Origin: Bacteroidota bacterium | Lineage (GTDB): Bacteria; Bacteroidota; Bacteroidia; Bacteroidales; UBA10428 | Length of the DNA: 35,563 nucleotides | Direction of reading: 5' to 3' | Assembly (NCBI GenBank): GCA_029268165.1 | Contig: JAJUGM010000001.1 | Location: 1-35,563, forward strand | Shown here: one piece after another, positions 9,901-17,816 of the stretch | Layout: every line of letters starts with the position of its first letter | Position numbering within the stretch: the first letter of the stretch is position 1 | Translations under genes and position numbers: made by a program | Notes under the pieces: generated by a model | Seen by the model: only the letters and a program-made list of their open reading frames with translations | Told to the model about the DNA's origin: nothing | Database searches by the model: none

Positions 9901-10447
9901 TCAGACTAATGTAAGTCATAAAAGATCAGGAAAAAACTGGAATGATTATCACAAAATTCTCACAGTACACGGATATTGGAATGTTAAATTTGATGCTGCT
10001 TTGGGAGGTCCTAAAGATACAATAGTATTTGAAAAACTTACTGACTGGACTTTACAAAGTGACCGGTGTATTAAGTATTATTCAGGTACAGCCGTCTATA
10101 ACAATAATTTCTATTGGAAAAAAGCCATAGGGAAAAATGATAAAATATGGCTTGAACTTGGCAATGTTGCTGACGTTGCAGAAGTAAAAATCAATAACAT
10201 TTCATGCGGAACAGCATGGACAAAACCATACAGGCTGGAAGTAACGAGGTCCCTTAGAAAGGGAAATAACCACATTGAGATAACCGTTACCAACACCTGG
10301 ACTAACCGGTTAATTGGCGACCAAATGTTACCCGAAAAAGACAGGATAACATTTACCAATGCGCCATACATACCTGATGGAATGGCAATATGTCCGGCCG
10401 GATTGATGGGGCCGGTGGAAATTTTTATGGCCAAGAACAAAGAATAA
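6962..10447 (+). CDS. GH106 alpha-L-rhamnosidase
   Basis: A family 106 alpha-L-rhamnosidase of 1161 residues, which inverts and releases terminal L-rhamnose from pectin or arabinogalactan side chains. The start gives an N-terminus with a hydrophobic export segment (about residues 16-31, ending VFSQKQ). The family's N-terminal signature is clear: PPESARPWVFWYWM, then GITADLEAMKQAGIGGAYIF. Next come a discoidin/jelly-roll-like insertion (about 220-330), the barrel core and a C-terminal sandwich (VWLELGNVADVAEV-like, NHIEITVTNTWTNRLIGD). Glu458 in VDSWECGSQNW and Glu590 in QAEAFTT are spaced like the catalytic pair I recall for the characterised homologue BT0986 (461 and 593), a constant offset of three. 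The gene is 5 bp after the LacZ-type GH2 and is the last gene of this operon; a probable terminator follows at 10686. Confidence 0.93.
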   Translation: MIEYRISESNNLKVQTLFFFLACFYFTNVFSQKQSLRDIFQYPPESARPWVFWYWMYGAVSREGITADLEAMKQAGIGGAYIFTIKGVPDSPLYVPSIKQLSNEWWEMLIFALHEAKRLGIKVGFHSCDGFTVAGGPWITPELSMQKVVWSKITVKGRQHFYDTLPQPETKHNFYCDIAVYAFPALNGENISTRTIIPKVTTSIPGADAQYLVQENNTQTFRSDEPCWIQYEFDTPFTCRSVKIHTRGNNLQAQRLLIETSNDGISFTPLVRLKPPRHGWQDAVADHTYAVPEATAKYFRFIYNKEGTEPGSEDLDAAKWKQSLKISGIELFASACIDQYEGKSGLVWRISERSSPVLVPDSLCVPLKSIINLTDSIDNKGYLKWNIPDGQWVILRIGHTSTGTTNYIGGAAVGLECDKFNSMAVELQFNNWFGELARRAGPDMVPQVLSVFHVDSWECGSQNWSPVFSEEFRKRRGYDLLPYLPVFAGIPVESITGSEQVLSDIRQTIGELVKENFFGTLKRQLKSYGCKFSAENIAPVMTGDGMQHFEMVDIPMGEFWLNSPTHDKPNDILDAVSSGHVYGKNIIQAEAFTTLRMKWNENPAMLKPLGDLNFTLGINRLVFHVFTHNPWLDKKPGMTLNGVGLYFQRDQTWWNYAREYIEYLTRCQALLQQGHDVTDIAVFTGEETPSRAFTPDKLIDLLPGLIGEERTEHEKIRLINTGIPLQEIPEGVTSNANIFSMEQWVNALRGYKYDSFNKEALLKLARVENGRIVLPGGANYALLIIPGTIRNIPNGKWMSDEVAGKILKMVDDGAAIMLFESPFDSPGLKYNRESDSILRHFNTVFWEPLKSGFSETVNQNTLTNNVGKGIVIKGPYYNATLDKLGIERDFIAIDSSGRYLHDIGYVHRTSDSFDIYFVFNNQNKTRTFEVSLRTSGRIPELWDPLTGECRDAREWRTENRRTVLPLRLESHGSIFIVLIRQTNVSHKRSGKNWNDYHKILTVHGYWNVKFDAALGGPKDTIVFEKLTDWTLQSDRCIKYYSGTAVYNNNFYWKKAIGKNDKIWLELGNVADVAEVKINNISCGTAWTKPYRLEVTRSLRKGNNHIEITVTNTWTNRLIGDQMLPEKDRITFTNAPYIPDGMAICPAGLMGPVEIFMAKNKE

Positions 10448-10630
10448 AGAAATTTGGAATTCATAGTAAATTATAGGGTTTTATAGTGTAATTGTTTTTT
10501 TTATAAAAAGCAAACCAATCATTTTTACCATATATGAATGGCGAAATCAGGCATCATGCATTGTTCCGAAATGCCAATAATAAGAGCTTTAATATAACAA
10601 GATTATTCCAGTTTACGTATAATTAATAAT

Positions 10631-10664
10631 CCCAAATTATTCATTGGGAGCTCTTAGAAAGAGC
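10631..10664. repeat. Two adjacent short hairpins
   Basis: CCCAA (10631-10635) pairs with TTGGG (10644-10648). Two bases further on, GCTCTT (10650-10655) pairs with AAGAGC (10659-10664) around a 3-base loop. They lie between the end of the GH106 operon and the larger stem at 10686. They may be part of one folded 3' UTR or leader. Confidence 0.45.
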
Positions 10665-10685
10665 GAACCAATGGATTTACAGATT

Positions 10686-10740
10686 AAAAAAATCACTTTT
10701 CTGGTACCGCACCAGCAAACCGGAAAAGTTGATTTTTCTT
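10686..10740 (+). terminator. Probable intrinsic terminator after the GH106 operon
   Basis: The arm 10686-10704 pairs with 10719-10737 with about two irregularities (cores CTTTTC / GAAAAG and AAAATCA / TTGATTTTT). The loop is 14 nt, and the downstream arm runs into a T-rich tract (GATTTTTCTT). It lies 240 bp after GH106 and about 95 bp before PL1. It could be the operon terminator or a leader attenuator of PL1. Confidence 0.5.
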
Positions 10741-10746
10741 AATCGC

Positions 10747-10774
10747 ATTGCATTAGAAATTTTTCTAATGCAAT
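10747..10774. repeat. Perfect 13-bp inverted repeat
   Basis: ATTGCATTAGAAA (10747-10759) and its exact reverse complement (10762-10774) are separated by only TT. The arms are AT-rich and the spacer is too small for a normal terminator loop. This makes a dimeric regulator site, or a palindromic element, as likely as a terminator. It lies 60 bp upstream of the PL1 start codon. Confidence 0.6.
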
Positions 10775-10833
10775 AATTGGGATAATATACATTTTAAATT
10801 CTTGAATGGCATGAGATTTAAAAAATTAAACCA

Positions 10834-12744
10834 ATGAAGAAATTTTGTTTATTATTTATTACAGGAGTTTTTAATATCAGCTTTATCCTTTCACAAGGAT
10901 TGATAATTCAGGAGGATACTATCGGTGTATGTACCATGGACGGAGTAGTTGATTCTTCAGCCGATGGGTACACAGGTATTGGCTATGCGAATATCGATAA
11001 CGGCCAGGGTATTGGTATGAGTTGGAGTTTTACTGTCGATAATCCCGGAACATATGAGATTTACTGGAGGTATGCTCTTGGCGGAGCCGACCTTACAAGC
11101 AGGGATGCCAAGTTGCTTGTTAATAATGTTTTTACAGGCGATACGGTGAAGTTTCCCCATTCAGGTTCCTCCCAATGGTCGGTCTGGCTTACAACAGATA
11201 CCTTTGAGCTTAACCTAGAAGCAGGGTTTAACAAGATACAGCTTTCTTCGGTTACTGATAAAGGGCTTGCAAACATTGACTATTTTCATGTTTTGGGCGA
11301 CGGATTATTTGCCACAGAATGCGTGCCTTCATTTATATTCAGGATAAACCATAATACAGCTGAAGGTGGAAGTGTATCTTACGATCCGGTACAGGAATAT
11401 TATGATATTGGAACTCCCATAACAGTGAGAGCTTCGGCAAATCCGGGCTATTTCTTTCATAGCTGGTCAGGTGAAGCTGCATCAATTGATTCGGTACATA
11501 CCTTTAATATTAGCCGGAATACTTACCTCACTGCTTTATTTTACCCGATAGGCACCTCTGCCGATACAGGCGCTGACGGCTACGCCACTGTCCAGCATGA
11601 CAACGGGACCCCTTACCTTTTGACAGGTGGAGCGTCCGGCGATACAGCCGAGGCAAATTCTCTTGCTGAACTTATATCATATCTCGGAGGTGAAACTCCA
11701 AGAGTAGTATTGCTTTCAAAATATATTAAAGGTGATAATTCACAGGAAATCAGTATCGGATCAAACAAAACTTTTCTGGGTACAAACAACTATGCGCACA
11801 TTGAAGGTATCAGGGTAGTAATTAACGGATCACGCAATGTGATAATAAGGAATATTACCTTTTCGAAAGTGCTTTCTGCTGACGAAATTGAAATAAATGC
11901 CGGCTCAAAAAATATTCTGATTGACCATTGCGAATTTTTCACTGACCGCGAACATGACGATAATGAAGATTATTATGACGGATTACTCGACATAAAAAAT
12001 GAATCGTCTTTTATTACAGTAAAGTGGTGCTATTTTCACGATCATAATAAAGGCATACTCATCAGTTCGGGAGATGACAGCTATCAGGACAGCGTTCAGC
12101 GTATTACTTTTCATCATAATTATTTTTTTAACTGTAACTCAAGGTTGCCCAGCATTCGTTTCGGGAAATCACATATTTACAATAATTACTATGAAGATTG
12201 CGGCACGGGTGTAAATACACGGATGAATGCCTGTGTAAGGGTTGAGAAAAACTACTTTCTTGATGCAGGCACTGGCGTTGGAATGCTATATAGCCCCATA
12301 CCGGGAAGTGTGGAACTAATTGATAATATTTTTGAAAACACTTCTTATTCTGATTCCCCTGCCTGTCACCTCGATGTCCCCTATATTTATAATGCTGACA
12401 TGCATGAAGTTAATAATTTACCTGCAATAATACCCGATAATATAAGAAGAGCGGTGATTAGTTCTGTTGATAACAGAATAAGCGAAGTTAGTACTGATTT
12501 GTACTGTTATCCGAACCCTGCAGATAATGAAATTAAATTTTCCTTCAGATTGCAATCATCCGGCAAAGCTATGGTTGAAATATACGATCAGGCCGGGAAC
12601 AGAATTTATTCTGTTTGCAGTGACGAATATGAGGCAGGATGGAATACAATATACATTTCGGTATCAGAACTCAAAGCAGGCATGTATTTCTGTATATTAA
12701 AAACGAAAGAAGAATCTGCAGTAAGAAAAATAGTCGTTTATTAA
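10834..12744 (+). CDS. PL1 pectate lyase with N-terminal binding module, InlB-type repeat and T9SS sorting domain
   Basis: A 636-residue extracellular pectate lyase that cleaves polygalacturonan by beta-elimination, leaving 4,5-unsaturated uronates. In order: signal peptide (MKKFCLLFITGVFNISFILSQ), a CBM6-like jelly-roll module (about 22-155; SWSFTVDNPGTYEIYWRYALGG), a divergent InlB-type repeat (about 165-240; AEGGSVSYDP, ITVRASANPGYFFHSWSG), the PL1 parallel beta-helix (about 255-525) and a C-terminal T9SS type A sorting domain (about 550-636; YPNPADNEIKF, then GMYFCILKT, VRKIVVY). Helix motifs include ILIDHCEFF, ITFHHNYFFNCNSRLPSIRFG and HIYNNYYEDCG; Arg437 or Arg442 in SRLPSIR should supply the catalytic base. 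It is a monocistronic gene between the hairpin region and the convergent GH127 gene. Its product is secreted by T9SS, not anchored like Sus-type surface lipoproteins. Confidence 0.92.
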   Translation: MKKFCLLFITGVFNISFILSQGLIIQEDTIGVCTMDGVVDSSADGYTGIGYANIDNGQGIGMSWSFTVDNPGTYEIYWRYALGGADLTSRDAKLLVNNVFTGDTVKFPHSGSSQWSVWLTTDTFELNLEAGFNKIQLSSVTDKGLANIDYFHVLGDGLFATECVPSFIFRINHNTAEGGSVSYDPVQEYYDIGTPITVRASANPGYFFHSWSGEAASIDSVHTFNISRNTYLTALFYPIGTSADTGADGYATVQHDNGTPYLLTGGASGDTAEANSLAELISYLGGETPRVVLLSKYIKGDNSQEISIGSNKTFLGTNNYAHIEGIRVVINGSRNVIIRNITFSKVLSADEIEINAGSKNILIDHCEFFTDREHDDNEDYYDGLLDIKNESSFITVKWCYFHDHNKGILISSGDDSYQDSVQRITFHHNYFFNCNSRLPSIRFGKSHIYNNYYEDCGTGVNTRMNACVRVEKNYFLDAGTGVGMLYSPIPGSVELIDNIFENTSYSDSPACHLDVPYIYNADMHEVNNLPAIIPDNIRRAVISSVDNRISEVSTDLYCYPNPADNEIKFSFRLQSSGKAMVEIYDQAGNRIYSVCSDEYEAGWNTIYISVSELKAGMYFCILKTKEESAVRKIVVY

Positions 12745-12802
12745 AACCGGCTAAATCATTAGTTTGTTTTGTTTCTTACAAAAAAGAGAATTAAGATGTC
12801 AA

Positions 12803-14830
12803 TTACCTTTTTAAGGGCAACCATACTGTCATTTCACAACTACCCCGGTTATTCCATGCATAATAAGGTATTAACCGAATGGTAAATGGCACAGGCTGTT
12901 GCCTTGAAACTTCACGATACAGTGTTTTTTGCCAGCTGGAGTTACTAATTGCCAGAGCTTGTCCTTCAAGGCAAGTAATTTCACTGTTTGTAATTTTATA
13001 GGGTAAGGGACGAAAGCTTATATCAGACGGGATTATAATGTCAGTTATGCGCAGCGAATCGGGTAGGTCGGCCGATTCAAGGCAGTAAACAACGGGACCC
13101 CTTTTAATGGCAACCTGGTTACGTGTTTCTTCCACAAGAGGATGTGCCTCCATTAGTTTGACTTCCATTGGCAGGCTAAGCTCAATTATATCTCCTTCTT
13201 GCCATTTACGCCTTATCTCAGCATATTTTCCATGTAATAAAGATATACCTGGTGATTTCTGATTCACCTTGATATTGGCTTCGTTGCACCAACCGGGTAT
13301 TCTTAGAAATACTGACCATTCATTATCAGGTACCTTGCTGAGAGTTATCTTTATTGACCCATCCCATGGGTAATTCGTTTGTTGTGTTAATGCGATGGAT
13401 GTTCCATCCTTTAGCAAGGTATTTAATTTATTGCTTCCATATAAATTAATGTAAATACCTTTATCCGAAAGACTGTAAACGTAATTTTGTATTTCGGCTA
13501 TAGTACGCACTGTATTTGGGGGGCAGCAGTTGCAAAAACTGATATATTCTTCACGGTCTTTTGACCACCTTAAAGTGTATGGAAGGTCATGGTTTACGCA
13601 TAGAGGGTTGGTATAGAAATAACGTTTTCCGTCGAGACTGACTCCGGCCAGAAGACTGTTATAAATAACAAGCTCTATGATATCGGCATATTTTGCATCC
13701 CCGGTTATCAGAAACATGCGCCAGTTCCATAAAATGTTACCGATGTTGGCACATGATTCATTATGGGCTGTAATGTTGGGCAGCTGATAGTCGCGTCCAT
13801 AAGCCTGATGAACTTTCTGGATTTCTGAAGGATTATATGAGGTACCATCAGGTGAGACCCCGTCATACAATGCACCGTATCCTCCGGTGATGTACATTTT
13901 ATGTGATACCACATCGTTCCAGATGAGATTCAGGCTATGCAAAAGCGAAGTGTCACCGGTTTCAGAATAAACATCAGCTGCTCCGGCATACAGATAATTT
14001 GCCCTAACAGCATGCCCAACGGCTTTGGTTTGTTGCCTGAACGGAATCCGGTCCTGATTATCATCAGTTCCTTCCTGCACAAGTCCTCTGATATCAATCA
14101 GGTTTTTTGCCAGTTCAAGGTATTGTGGATTACCTGTAGTGCGGTACAATTCCACCACGCCCATATAGTGCGAAGGACAGATGGCATTTCTTGCCAGTTC
14201 AGGTGTGGCTCTGAGATAAAAATCGTTTAGGAAATCAGCTGCTTTACAGGCTATATTCAATAATGATGTCTTTCCTGTTGCGCGGTAATGAATACATGCA
14301 GCAGTCATCAAATGTCCTATGTTATAGGTTTCAAAATTAAGCCTGTTTTTGAATTCACTGCTTTTTCCGGTATTAAGCATTTCAATTATAACAGGAGTAT
14401 GTATATAGCCATCTTTTCGTTGTGCCTTGGTAATGGTTCTGATTATCTCATCCATCAGGCTGTCGGTTTTTACGTCATGAGTGATGGCATAAACACTTGC
14501 CATACCTTCAAACCATTTATAAAAGTCACCGTCATGAAATGGCGGACCCTGATGGACACCTTTTGCTTTACCGGCTGCAATTTCAAAGTTTCTGTAGGAA
14601 TGGCTGATATCTGGATTATTAAAAATGTTCCACATTTTAGGTATCATAGAGTCGCGGCAGATAGCAAAACGTTCGGCCCAAAAACCGCTGGTCCAGATAA
14701 CATCTTCAATATCAACTGCATAAAGTTTTGCATAAGGGCTATGTGAGGTATTGACCAGTGGTTTGTTCTGGCCCCTCATTGATAAACATGTTGCTATTAT
14801 TAGTATTACAATATTTAATTTCTTTTGCAT
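12803..14830 (-). CDS. GH127 beta-L-arabinofuranosidase-type enzyme
   Basis: A 675-residue family 127 (DUF1680) glycoside hydrolase. The N-terminus MQKKLNIVILIIATCLSMRGQ is a signal peptide, so the enzyme is probably periplasmic. The alpha/alpha-barrel (about 35-450) carries the zinc-cysteine site of the family: Glu358 and Cys360 in HNESCANIG, and Cys433, Cys435 and Cys436 in SFCNCCPPN. In characterised GH127 enzymes (HypBA1) the equivalent Glu and Cys residues bind zinc and one Cys is the nucleophile; the spacing here agrees. A C-terminal beta-sandwich follows. GH127 removes beta-L-arabinofuranose, and one pectin-specific branch acts on aceric acid of RG-II; the sequence does not separate these for me. 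It lies 26 bp downstream of GH78 on the same strand and is convergent with PL1. Confidence 0.92.
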   Translation of the reverse strand: MQKKLNIVILIIATCLSMRGQNKPLVNTSHSPYAKLYAVDIEDVIWTSGFWAERFAICRDSMIPKMWNIFNNPDISHSYRNFEIAAGKAKGVHQGPPFHDGDFYKWFEGMASVYAITHDVKTDSLMDEIIRTITKAQRKDGYIHTPVIIEMLNTGKSSEFKNRLNFETYNIGHLMTAACIHYRATGKTSLLNIACKAADFLNDFYLRATPELARNAICPSHYMGVVELYRTTGNPQYLELAKNLIDIRGLVQEGTDDNQDRIPFRQQTKAVGHAVRANYLYAGAADVYSETGDTSLLHSLNLIWNDVVSHKMYITGGYGALYDGVSPDGTSYNPSEIQKVHQAYGRDYQLPNITAHNESCANIGNILWNWRMFLITGDAKYADIIELVIYNSLLAGVSLDGKRYFYTNPLCVNHDLPYTLRWSKDREEYISFCNCCPPNTVRTIAEIQNYVYSLSDKGIYINLYGSNKLNTLLKDGTSIALTQQTNYPWDGSIKITLSKVPDNEWSVFLRIPGWCNEANIKVNQKSPGISLLHGKYAEIRRKWQEGDIIELSLPMEVKLMEAHPLVEETRNQVAIKRGPVVYCLESADLPDSLRITDIIIPSDISFRPLPYKITNSEITCLEGQALAISNSSWQKTLYREVSRQQPVPFTIRLIPYYAWNNRGSCEMTVWLPLKR

Positions 14831-14856
14831 TCTGGTTACTTGAAATTGAAAATGAA

Positions 14857-17664
14857 TTATTTGTAATTCTTAATTTCAAACATGTAATTACCTGAACCGG
14901 TTTCAATAATAATCCTGTCGCCTTTCTTTTCCTTTAAATTCAGATAGGTTGCTTCCGTAAGAGGGATGCCGTTTTCATAAACGCTTTCGATGCTTTTAGC
15001 CGGAATTTCAAACACTGCTGATGTATTGGCAGGTATGGTAATATGCATTTGTAATATGTCACCTTTTCTTTCCCAATATGATACAATTTTGCCATATATT
15101 GAGTGGTATTCTGCTTTGGCAAAAGTAAGCCGTTCGCTAATATATGGTTTAACAACAGTTTTTTTATATCCGGGTATTTCCGGGTCAGCCGTAATGCCTG
15201 CTACCATACTGTAGAGCCAGTTGCCCACTGCTCCGTAGGCATAATGATTAAATGAATTCATTCCGGCATCCTGAAAAGAACCATCAGGTTTTATTCCATC
15301 CCATCGCTCCCATATAGTTGTAGCACCCATGGTTACCGGATAAAGCCATGAAGGGTATTCTTTTCTGAACAGCAGGGTATATGCAAGTTCAGGATAACCG
15401 TTTTCAGTAAGAACCTGACATATAAGAGGAGTACCCAGAAATCCTGTGGTAATATGTTTAAACTGATTTACATCATTTGCAAGGCGTTGTGCAGCAATTG
15501 CCCTGAGGTTGTCAGGTATCAGTCCGAATGCCAATGCAAGAACATAAGCTGTCTGTGTATTTGAAGATAACCTTCCGTTGGGTGTGAGAAACTCATTTTG
15601 AAAAGCTTGTTTAATATTTTGTAATAATAATTTGTAATCTTCAGCATCGTGGTTCTTACCAATGATAACTGCAATTTTCTGTAGTAAACCTGTGGAGTAA
15701 TAAAAATAAGCTGTGGCAATAAGGTCTTTGTCGGTTGTTGCACCGGGATAATCTGATTGTGTTGTTGCAAATGCTAGCCAATCACCGAAATGAAAGCCTT
15801 GCTTAAAAAGGTAGGTACCGCCTGCCTGTTGTCTCATAAATTCAACCCAAGCTTTCATTGATTCATACTGCATTTCCAGAATTCTTTTATCACCATAAAT
15901 CCGGTAAATAGTCCATGGAATAATTACAGCTGCATCGGCCCAACCAGTAGCTCCATATCCGTCTGACCATCCGGTACCGCCTCCGCCTTTCACTACCATG
16001 GGCACTACCCATGGAACACTGCCATCAGAAAGCTGGTCGGCCGTAAAGTCTTTCATCCATTTTGAATAAAAGGCTGCAGCATCCATATTAAAGCAGGCTG
16101 TTGGCGCAAAAACCTGCGCATCACCTGTCCATCCCATACGTTCATCACGTTGCGGGCAGTCGGTGGGAACATCCAGGAAATTGCCCCTTAACCCCCACTG
16201 GATATTTTTTTGTAATCTGTTAACCAGCGAATCTGAACATTCAAAAGTGCCCGTTGGCCTCATGTCTGAATGTATTACCCTGCCTTCAAGGTCATTGATG
16301 GTTATTTCTCCGTTATATCCTTCTACTTTTATATACCTGAAACCATGGAAGGTAAAATGGGGTTCAAAGGTTTCAGTACCTTCGCCTTTAAAAATATAAA
16401 CATCCTCAGCACGGGCAGCCCTTAAATTTTCTGTATAAAAATTGCCATTTTTATCGAGCACTTCGGCATGTTTGAGCGTAATTGAAGTGCCAGCATCACC
16501 TTTCAGGCTAAACCTAACCCATCCGACAATATTCTGCCCTAGGTCGAAGACAATTTCTCCTTTGGGAGTGATAATTTTCCTTACTGGCTTAATGGTTTGT
16601 GTTATGCGCACCGGAATTCCCTCAGAGGCAACAAGAATACTCTTATCATCATTTTTAACAATAACGCCTTTCCACATTTTGTCATTAAAGCCTGGTTTAT
16701 CCCATCCTTCAGGCTCAAGACGTGCATCGTATGTTTCTCCGTTATAGATGTCTGATTTGATAATGGCACCTGTTGAACATTTCCAACTGGCATCTGAAAT
16801 GATGGTTTCAGTGGTTCCGTCTGTATATTTTATCTTAAGCTGCAATAACAGGGCAGTTTTATTTCCATAAAGATTTTTTTTGCCTTCCCATCCAAAGTAA
16901 CCTCGGTACCAGCCATCACCAAGTATAACACCAATGGCGTTTTTACCGGTTGTTAAGTTCCCTGTAACATCATATACCTGGTATTGTAATCTTTTATGGT
17001 AGCTTGTCCAGCCAGGCGTAAATAATTCATTGGTGGCTTTTTCCCCGTTGAGATTTATCTGATATAACCCATGTGATGTGATATAAAGCCTTGCTGATAC
17101 TATTTTTTTCTTAAGAATAAATTCTTTTCTCAGGTATGGGCATGGATTTGAAACCGAAGGATCCTCATCAATATCAGGTTCAATCCATAAGGCTTTCCAG
17201 TCAGACGGACTTAACAAGCCGGTTTCAAAAAAGACAGGTTCACTCCAATTAGATTCATTGCCCTTGTTATCCCATATCTTAACCTGCCAGTAAATGCGCC
17301 GCGCTGATTCTATGCCACTACCCGAATATTCTATATGGACAGACTGGTCAGAAGTTATTTTTCCGCTGTTCCAGCAAAGGTTTTTGTTCGTTTGCAAATC
17401 ATCTATAGCATAGGCAGCCTTTATAAAATATGCTGTCTGATAAACATTGCGCTGAGATGAAATCACTTCCCAGCTAAGGCGTGGTTTTTTGACATCAATA
17501 CCCAGCGGATTGGTTTTGTATTCGGTTCGCAGATTGACAACTCCAAGTTGCATTAAAGACGAATTAACTTGAGCAGAAACATGTTGTGTCAGGATATGAA
17601 TTGCTATTAAAGCACTTGGGAAGAATTTGACAAAGTTTACATCTCCATAGTCTGATTTCATCAT
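14857..17664 (-). CDS. GH78 alpha-L-rhamnosidase
   Basis: A family 78 alpha-L-rhamnosidase of 935 residues. A hydrophobic segment near residues 14-31 ending HVSAQ is the export signal. In order: an Ig-like N-terminal domain (LRTEYKTNPLGIDVKKPRLSW, RIYWQVKIWDNKGNESNW), a rhamnosidase sugar-binding domain (ARLYITSHGLYQINLNGEKA, PGWTSYHKRLQYQVYDVT), a connecting sandwich (FDLGQNIVGWVRF), the alpha/alpha catalytic barrel and a C-terminal sandwich. The family motif CPQRDERMGWTGDAQVF carries the probable general acid Glu508, and IWERWDGI carries the probable base Glu786. It should cut terminal alpha-L-rhamnose from pectin oligosaccharides in the periplasm. It is the first gene of a two-gene minus-strand operon with GH127. 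GH106 elsewhere in the window offers a second, unrelated rhamnosidase, implying at least two rhamnose linkages in the substrate. Confidence 0.93.
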   Translation of the reverse strand: MMKSDYGDVNFVKFFPSALIAIHILTQHVSAQVNSSLMQLGVVNLRTEYKTNPLGIDVKKPRLSWEVISSQRNVYQTAYFIKAAYAIDDLQTNKNLCWNSGKITSDQSVHIEYSGSGIESARRIYWQVKIWDNKGNESNWSEPVFFETGLLSPSDWKALWIEPDIDEDPSVSNPCPYLRKEFILKKKIVSARLYITSHGLYQINLNGEKATNELFTPGWTSYHKRLQYQVYDVTGNLTTGKNAIGVILGDGWYRGYFGWEGKKNLYGNKTALLLQLKIKYTDGTTETIISDASWKCSTGAIIKSDIYNGETYDARLEPEGWDKPGFNDKMWKGVIVKNDDKSILVASEGIPVRITQTIKPVRKIITPKGEIVFDLGQNIVGWVRFSLKGDAGTSITLKHAEVLDKNGNFYTENLRAARAEDVYIFKGEGTETFEPHFTFHGFRYIKVEGYNGEITINDLEGRVIHSDMRPTGTFECSDSLVNRLQKNIQWGLRGNFLDVPTDCPQRDERMGWTGDAQVFAPTACFNMDAAAFYSKWMKDFTADQLSDGSVPWVVPMVVKGGGGTGWSDGYGATGWADAAVIIPWTIYRIYGDKRILEMQYESMKAWVEFMRQQAGGTYLFKQGFHFGDWLAFATTQSDYPGATTDKDLIATAYFYYSTGLLQKIAVIIGKNHDAEDYKLLLQNIKQAFQNEFLTPNGRLSSNTQTAYVLALAFGLIPDNLRAIAAQRLANDVNQFKHITTGFLGTPLICQVLTENGYPELAYTLLFRKEYPSWLYPVTMGATTIWERWDGIKPDGSFQDAGMNSFNHYAYGAVGNWLYSMVAGITADPEIPGYKKTVVKPYISERLTFAKAEYHSIYGKIVSYWERKGDILQMHITIPANTSAVFEIPAKSIESVYENGIPLTEATYLNLKEKKGDRIIIETGSGNYMFEIKNYK

Positions 17665-17694
17665 AATACTATCTGTTTTTAAAGGTATGATAGC

Positions 17695-17710
17695 CCCGAA
17701 AGCTTTCGGG
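17695..17710. repeat. 16-bp perfect palindrome CCCGAAAG/CTTTCGGG
   Basis: The sequence CCCGAAAGCTTTCGGG is its own reverse complement and sits between the AraC-family gene (ends 17817, minus) and the GH78 start (17664, minus). A hairpin with an AGCT loop could form in the transcript, but no T-run follows on either strand, so a standard terminator is unlikely. The core ATCCCGAAAGCT recurs on the minus strand near 32176-32187, so it may be part of a dispersed repeat or an operator. Confidence 0.45.
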
Positions 17711-17816
17711 ATAATATGTTGCTGAATTTATTATAATAATATCTGGGTCTTTCGTAACGTAGGAGTTTCATAACAATATTTTAAGCTTTTATTCCGACGT
17801 AAAAATACTAATTTGT

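Larger units (their letters stand above)
10448..10833. other. 386-bp intergenic region with several hairpins
   Basis: No credible gene. The region separates the GH106 operon from the PL1 gene and holds a cluster of inverted repeats: a 5-bp pair at 10631-10648, a 6-bp hairpin at 10650-10664, a long imperfect stem at 10686-10737 followed by a T-rich run, and a perfect 13-bp inverted repeat at 10747-10774. I see no convincing TAnnTTTG element close to the PL1 start, so the promoter of that gene is not placed. Confidence 0.6.

Noticed and set aside
10111..10464. 117-codon minus-strand open frame
   Set aside because: Antisense to the conserved C-terminus of GH106; its composition is that of a shadow frame.
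10550..10575. GGCAT...ATGCC inverted pair
   Set aside because: Only 5 bp with a 16-bp spacer; expected by chance in this region.
14288..14746. 152-codon plus-strand open frame
   Set aside because: It lies wholly inside GH127 on the opposite strand; the GH127 frame has clear catalytic motifs, so this is an antisense shadow.
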